Shown here piece after piece: positions 5,192-8,335 of a DNA stretch of 8,335 bases (position 1 is its first letter; each line of letters begins with the position of its first letter). A program made the position numbers and the translations under genes. This DNA is from Nocardioidaceae bacterium. Its GTDB lineage: Bacteria; Actinomycetota; Actinomycetes; Propionibacteriales; Nocardioidaceae. Where the stretch lies: positions 1 to 8,335 of the forward strand of contig JACCZJ010000157.1 in the NCBI GenBank assembly GCA_013696065.1, read 5' to 3'. The notes under the pieces were generated by a model. The model was not told where the DNA came from, made no database searches, and saw only the letters and a list, made by a program, of their open reading frames with translations.

Positions 5192-6088
5192 TCATTCCCA
5201 GGGTGAGAGGTTGCGGAACTGGAACTGGATGCGCGTCGAACTGTCGAACGGCAGCACCAGTGTGTTGTCGCGGCTGTCCCACGTGTTCGGCACGAGAAAC
5301 ATCAGGTTGTCGCCGAAAATGAGCAGCCGCAAACCCCAGTAGCGATAGCGAAATGCTTGACCCTGCGCCGCGGGGAGCGGCATCTCGCTCACCCGCATCT
5401 CCGACGGGAGAAAGAGCCGCTCCTGGGTGTCGACAATGACGCTTGGCAGCTCCTCGAGATTGCGGGCCTGCTCTTGTGCGAGGCCTAAGCCGGACCACTC
5501 GGCGATCGTGGCTGTGGCCCAGAAAAGGCACGAGGCAACCGCGGCCCAGACAAGCACGATGATACCGAGGTGCGGAGGCTGAGGTGCTCTCGCCGCAGTG
5601 TCGACCCGCGCGTCCAAGAACCGAAGCGTGCTCAAGCCATACCCGGTGATCGCGCCGCCGAGTGCCAGCACCAACGGTGTGACCAGCGGGTAGTACACCC
5701 ATCGCAGCAGGACGGGGTAAACGAACAGAAGCAACAGCCCTATGCCCAGCACGACGAGCCCCACGAGGATGGCTCGACGTACCTTGCGCCGAAATTGTGG
5801 GTGGAGCGAGTGGCGGCGGACGCGGGTGTGCAACGCGAGCACGGCCGCGCCCGACAACGTGAGGATGAGTAGGGGGACGAGCAACGGTTGCGGGCTGCGC
5901 ATGATGTAGTCCTGCGTGCTCAACGAGACAGTGTCGACGTCGATCCCGAAGTAGTCGTATTGCGCCCTGGACGAGACGTATCCGAAGTAGAACAGCAGCG
6001 CGCTGAGCAATGTCGCAGGGGCGATGATGCTGCCGCCGACACTGACCCATCGCTCGAACTGAGCACCGATCGGTTTCTGGTCGGGCAT
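5192..6088 (-). CDS. Five-helix membrane protein with extracytoplasmic C-terminal domain
   Basis: A 298-residue integral membrane protein of unknown function. Hydrophobic segments lie at about 17-38, 66-87, 106-126, 134-153 and 174-196. The loop at 88-105 is very basic (RVRRHS, FRRKVRR) and the loop at 154-173 carries arginines, while the loop at 39-65 is acidic and tyrosine-rich. By the positive-inside rule the N-terminus is cytoplasmic and the last 100 residues face outwards. That tail contains a VIVDTQERLFLPSE segment and ends in beta-like strands. The ATG at 6088 has a purine-rich GGAGAGCGAG just upstream. The gene begins 20 bases after the lipoprotein stop, so the two are very likely translated from one mRNA and could act together at the membrane. 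It ends 39 bases from the convergent plus-strand remnant. I do not recognise a named family; the topology is a prediction. Confidence 0.85.
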   Translation of the reverse strand: MPDQKPIGAQFERWVSVGGSIIAPATLLSALLFYFGYVSSRAQYDYFGIDVDTVSLSTQDYIMRSPQPLLVPLLILTLSGAAVLALHTRVRRHSLHPQFRRKVRRAILVGLVVLGIGLLLLFVYPVLLRWVYYPLVTPLVLALGGAITGYGLSTLRFLDARVDTAARAPQPPHLGIIVLVWAAVASCLFWATATIAEWSGLGLAQEQARNLEELPSVIVDTQERLFLPSEMRVSEMPLPAAQGQAFRYRYWGLRLLIFGDNLMFLVPNTWDSRDNTLVLPFDSSTRIQFQFRNLSPWE

Positions 6089-6108
6089 CGGCTCGCTCTC
6101 CGGGTTCC

Positions 6109-6843
6109 CTAGGAGGTCGGCTCGGTCGTGGTCACCGCGCCCTCTGTTGGTTGGGTCTCAGTGGTTTCTCCGTCAGTTGGGTCGCCGGTAGTGCCGCTGG
6201 TCATCGTGGGGTCTGTGGTCTCCTCCCAGGTCGCGGTCTCCTCGACCACTGGGGCGTTGAGAGGGATGGCCACGTTCTGTTCGGTTTCTACCGCAGCCAC
6301 AAACGCTGTGCATTCTGGGCTTTCCACGTCATCGCAGCGCGCCTCGCCGGTGGCCGACACAGACGGGTTCTCGCTGGTCAGATCGTCTGGCATCGAAAGT
6401 GGCTCGATGGCGAGGTCGCAGGCCTGGTCGTTCGTCGAGAAAACATAGTCGAGACACGGGGGGTTCTCACCGCTGCAGCCGGCCTCGGCAACGGCGAAGA
6501 TGTCGGGATTGAAGACGAAACCCGTAAGCACTATCTCGACGCCGCTCGGAATCTCGGCGGCCTCTTGGTCGGCAATCCAGTTGACGTCGACGCATTGATT
6601 CGCGGGGTGCTCGGGATCGGCAGACTCTGCCGCGTTGCCGCCGATAGGAATTCTGGGCAGCAATATTGCCTGACCTCCCCCACCGCCGGTGTCGGGATCG
6701 GGCCCCTGCGCGCTCGTTGCGGGCGCCGATGTGTTGAGCGATTCGGGTTGCGCCTCGGGCTGGGTGGAGCTGTTAGCGCACCCGGAAAGAGCTAGAACAG
6801 TGAATCCAAAGGTCCAGAGCCTGCGGAGCCTCGGTGTCATCAT
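6109..6843 (-). CDS. Lipoprotein with cysteine-containing domain and Thr-rich tail
   Basis: A 244-residue secreted lipoprotein. A basic N-terminus (PRLRRL), a hydrophobic stretch (WTFGFTVLAL) and the lipobox LSGC place the lipidated cysteine at residue 22. A flexible Ser/Pro/Gln-rich linker with a GGGGG run follows (23-60). A globular region at about 84-200 contains six cysteines (84, 123, 130, 142, 170, 178), suggesting three disulfides. The last 44 residues contain 17 threonines with many Glu, Asp and Pro, a low-complexity tail that could be glycosylated. The start is one of two consecutive ATGs at 6843 and 6840; GGAGG is six bases before the first. The gene lies 65 bases after the peptidoglycan hydrolase and 20 bases before the membrane protein, all on one strand. 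The function is unknown; a wall-located partner or inhibitor of the hydrolase is a reasonable guess only. Confidence 0.88.
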   Translation of the reverse strand: MMTPRLRRLWTFGFTVLALSGCANSSTQPEAQPESLNTSAPATSAQGPDPDTGGGGGQAILLPRIPIGGNAAESADPEHPANQCVDVNWIADQEAAEIPSGVEIVLTGFVFNPDIFAVAEAGCSGENPPCLDYVFSTNDQACDLAIEPLSMPDDLTSENPSVSATGEARCDDVESPECTAFVAAVETEQNVAIPLNAPVVEETATWEETTDPTMTSGTTGDPTDGETTETQPTEGAVTTTEPTS

Positions 6844-6908
6844 TGGCAGCCTCCACCCGGGTCACAACACGGTACCGAGTTCATTTGGTTTGGCTTCGGG
6901 GCAGTGTT

Positions 6909-8060
6909 TTAGACCAGCAGAAGCGACGGCTTGGCGTAGTCCCAGTAGGAGTGGCCGCCGACGGACTCCTGGTAGTGCAGGTGCTTGCCCCGGGAGTTGC
7001 CGGTAGACCCCATCATCCCGATGGTGCTGGCCTTCGTCACGCGGTCGCCAACCGCAACATCGCGCCGCGACAGATGGCAATACCACGAGAACCTGTCCCC
7101 CTCGTGCTGGACGACGACGTAGTTGCCGAAACCGTCGGAATCGAGCGAGGAGACTACGACAACTCCGGATCCAGTGCAGCGGATCGTGTCGTCCCCGGCG
7201 GTTCCGAAGTCGATGCCGGTGTGCTCGCCTGCGGCGTAACGAGCGTCCTTGATGGCGAACCCTTGGGTAACACGGAGTCCGGCGACAGGGCATGCACCTG
7301 AGTTGGGGGGCTGCTTCGGCGGTTTCTCCGTCATGAGCTTGGCCCATTGGCTTTGACCGAACCAGCCGTCAGGTTCGTCACCCATCAGGACTTGACATTT
7401 TTTGACGTTTTCCCGGTCAAACGTGGAGAACCCCGCCCCAGGCTTGTACTCGTCGCCTTCACAGCTGATGTCATCCTTCAGCCAGACGAGGAACCGTTTG
7501 CCCATGGGCGTGAAATTCTCATGGCTTCGACCGGGCTTGAAGAAACCGCGCGGTGGCACCAAAGACGGGTCAGGGTGATCCGGCTGTCCGGCGGCTTTGC
7601 TGCCCTTGGCCAACACCAACCGGGTTGCCATCACATCCGCCGAGTAGTTGCCCCCGGTAGTGAAGTGATCGACAGACAGGTTCTTGGCTAGCGCATTCCG
7701 GACATTTCCCGGACCGCAGTTGTAGGCTGCGATCGCTGCAGCCCAGTCGTCCACAATGCCGAAGTTTGCCCTCAGCAGCTCGGCTGCGTCCTTGGCCTGC
7801 TTTCGGACATTCTTCAGGTAGGACTCGTCCACGCCGAACGTCCCTGAATCGCGCTGCCATACCCCGAATCCATGATGGCGCGGGGACGATTCGCCGGCTC
7901 GTTGAGAAAAGTCGCCCATGATGTTCTGCAGGCGAGTTTCGCGCCATCCGACGGCGTACAAAAGCCGAACTGGTAACTTGTGGGCCTTTTCGATCTCGTC
8001 GATGAACGGCCACTGCTTCTTGGCTCGGCGATACTCGGCGCTGAGCAAGGTGTTGTTCAC
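6909..8060 (-). CDS. Two-domain peptidoglycan hydrolase: lytic transglycosylase plus M23 endopeptidase
   Basis: A 383-residue cell-wall enzyme able in principle to cut both glycan and peptide. The N-terminal goose-lysozyme/SLT-type domain (about 20-150) has catalytic Glu41 in GWRETRLQN, a GFGVWQRDSGTFG segment (64-76) and the AAIAAYNCGPGNV motif (108-120). Residues 215-245 (ending in DGWFGQSQW) resemble a short peptidoglycan-binding repeat. The C-terminal M23/LytM domain (about 262-370) has the zinc motif HTGID (His280, Asp284), the catalytic YCHLS (His329) and HLH (His360, His362), so it looks active. The start is a GTG at 8060 with AGGAGG at 8068-8073; an upstream in-frame ATG at 8150 lacks such a site. 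No signal peptide or membrane anchor is visible, so export would need a holin, a tail structure or a special secretion system. It is co-directional with the lipoprotein. Phage tail-associated lysins have this domain pairing. Confidence 0.9.
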   Translation of the reverse strand: MNNTLLSAEYRRAKKQWPFIDEIEKAHKLPVRLLYAVGWRETRLQNIMGDFSQRAGESSPRHHGFGVWQRDSGTFGVDESYLKNVRKQAKDAAELLRANFGIVDDWAAAIAAYNCGPGNVRNALAKNLSVDHFTTGGNYSADVMATRLVLAKGSKAAGQPDHPDPSLVPPRGFFKPGRSHENFTPMGKRFLVWLKDDISCEGDEYKPGAGFSTFDRENVKKCQVLMGDEPDGWFGQSQWAKLMTEKPPKQPPNSGACPVAGLRVTQGFAIKDARYAAGEHTGIDFGTAGDDTIRCTGSGVVVVSSLDSDGFGNYVVVQHEGDRFSWYCHLSRRDVAVGDRVTKASTIGMMGSTGNSRGKHLHYQESVGGHSYWDYAKPSLLLV

Positions 8061-8067
8061 TTCTTGG

Positions 8068-8073
8068 CCTCCT
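8068..8073 (-). promoter_or_regulatory. Ribosome binding site deciding the hydrolase GTG start
   Basis: AGGAGG on the minus strand, seven bases before GTG at 8060. It rules in favour of the GTG over the longer frame from 8150. Confidence 0.75.
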
Positions 8074-8151
8074 ACCGTAAAGATGTTTATCCAAAGAATG
8101 CTCCGCGAGTGCGATGGGTGGCAAGGGCTATTTTTGGAGTGGGTCCCCATG

Positions 8152-8192
8152 CCCCAAAGCGACCAGTAAATCGCTTCGCTGATCTCTTGGGG
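8152..8192. terminator. Inverted repeat between the edge gene and the hydrolase gene
   Basis: CCCCAA (8152-8157) pairs with TTGGGG (8187-8192). Inside, AGCGA (8158-8162) can pair with either of two adjacent TCGCT copies (8171-8175 or 8176-8180). The structure begins 22 bases after the stop of the partial gene at the window edge and could end or attenuate its transcript before the hydrolase gene. There is no T run after it on the minus strand. Whether the cassette is one operon depends partly on this element. Confidence 0.45.
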
Positions 8193-8213
8193 GGACGGTT
8201 GAATCCGCGCTGG

Positions 8214-8335
8214 TCAGCGTGTCTGGCCCTCGACGGTGAAGCAGCCGCCCTCGAAGGCGCCGCTCTTGCCACTAGCACCACTGATGCGCCAGTACGGCGT
8301 GACCGTGTGCGAACCCTGGCTGAGCGGGATGACCG
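8214..8335 (-). CDS. C-terminal end of an unidentified, probably beta-rich protein (cut by window edge)
   Basis: Only the last 40 codons are in the window, ending at a TGA at 8214-8216. The visible sequence contains the stretch GSHTVTPYWRISG followed by a Gly/Ser-rich turn and then GGCFTVEG. The alternating pattern of hydrophobic and polar residues and the Gly/Ser turns suggest the final strands of a beta-sandwich, as seen in tail, fibre or surface proteins. This is an impression, not a family assignment. The gene is transcribed towards the peptidoglycan hydrolase, which starts 153 bases downstream, with an inverted repeat in between. That the frame is coding is supported by its protein-like composition, codons mostly ending in G or C, and the absence of any alternative in the region. 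Confidence 0.6.
   Translation of the reverse strand, partial: VIPLSQGSHTVTPYWRISGASGKSGAFEGGCFTVEGQTR

Noticed and set aside
5133..6050. Minus-strand open frame of 305 codons overlapping the membrane protein in another frame
   Set aside because: The product is an Arg/His/Pro-rich shadow typical of off-frame high-GC DNA, while the 298-residue frame has proper membrane segments and a sensible start.
6151..6795. Plus-strand open frame of 214 codons opposite the lipoprotein
   Set aside because: The minus strand has a clear signal sequence, lipobox and ribosome binding site; the plus frame has none of these.
1..8335. CRISPR array, tRNA, rRNA or insertion sequence
   Set aside because: No regularly spaced repeats, no tRNA T-loop signature, no rRNA sequence and no transposase or terminal inverted repeats were seen.

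Overview
The window reads as ordinary chromosomal DNA of a high-GC actinobacterium. The best guess is the Mycobacteriales (Mycobacterium or a relative). This rests on the GC-rich codons, the strong AGGAGG-type ribosome binding sites, the GTG starts and the protein types; no rRNA or other marker gene confirms it. Nearly every recognisable gene lies on the minus strand. The window therefore runs against transcription: right-hand genes are upstream and left-hand genes downstream. Both edges cut genes.

Left third (1-2700, minus strand): a short-chain CoA-ester / ketone-body type module. In transcription order it holds a 51-residue CxxCxGxG zinc-finger mini-protein (2465-2620), a degradative-type thiolase (1252-2442), a short-chain dehydrogenase (354-1115) and the start of 3-oxoacid CoA-transferase subunit A (1-243, cut by the window edge). 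Together they could oxidise a 3-hydroxyacyl group, load CoA onto a 3-oxoacid and cleave it thiolytically.

Middle (2621-5190): a repeat-bearing spacer with a 16-bp tandem duplication and a long inverted repeat, then two tandem paralogous genes for about 75-79-residue helical proteins of unknown function. Next is a 424-base stretch with no convincing gene but two small palindromes, then a P-loop kinase-like NTPase. On the plus strand follows an odd open frame that looks like the tail of an alpha/beta hydrolase joined to the tail of a TfoX-like protein, probably a decayed chimera.

Right third (5192-8335, minus strand): four co-directional genes. In transcription order they are a beta-rich protein seen only by its last 40 residues, a two-domain peptidoglycan hydrolase (lytic transglycosylase plus M23 endopeptidase) without a signal peptide, a cysteine-containing lipoprotein with a threonine-rich tail, and a five-helix membrane protein whose C-terminal domain is predicted outside the cell. 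All the recognisable products point at the cell wall. This cassette is the best candidate for an undescribed system, perhaps a wall-degrading effector with envelope partners or a phage-derived lysis/tail remnant. Its function cannot be settled from this sequence alone.
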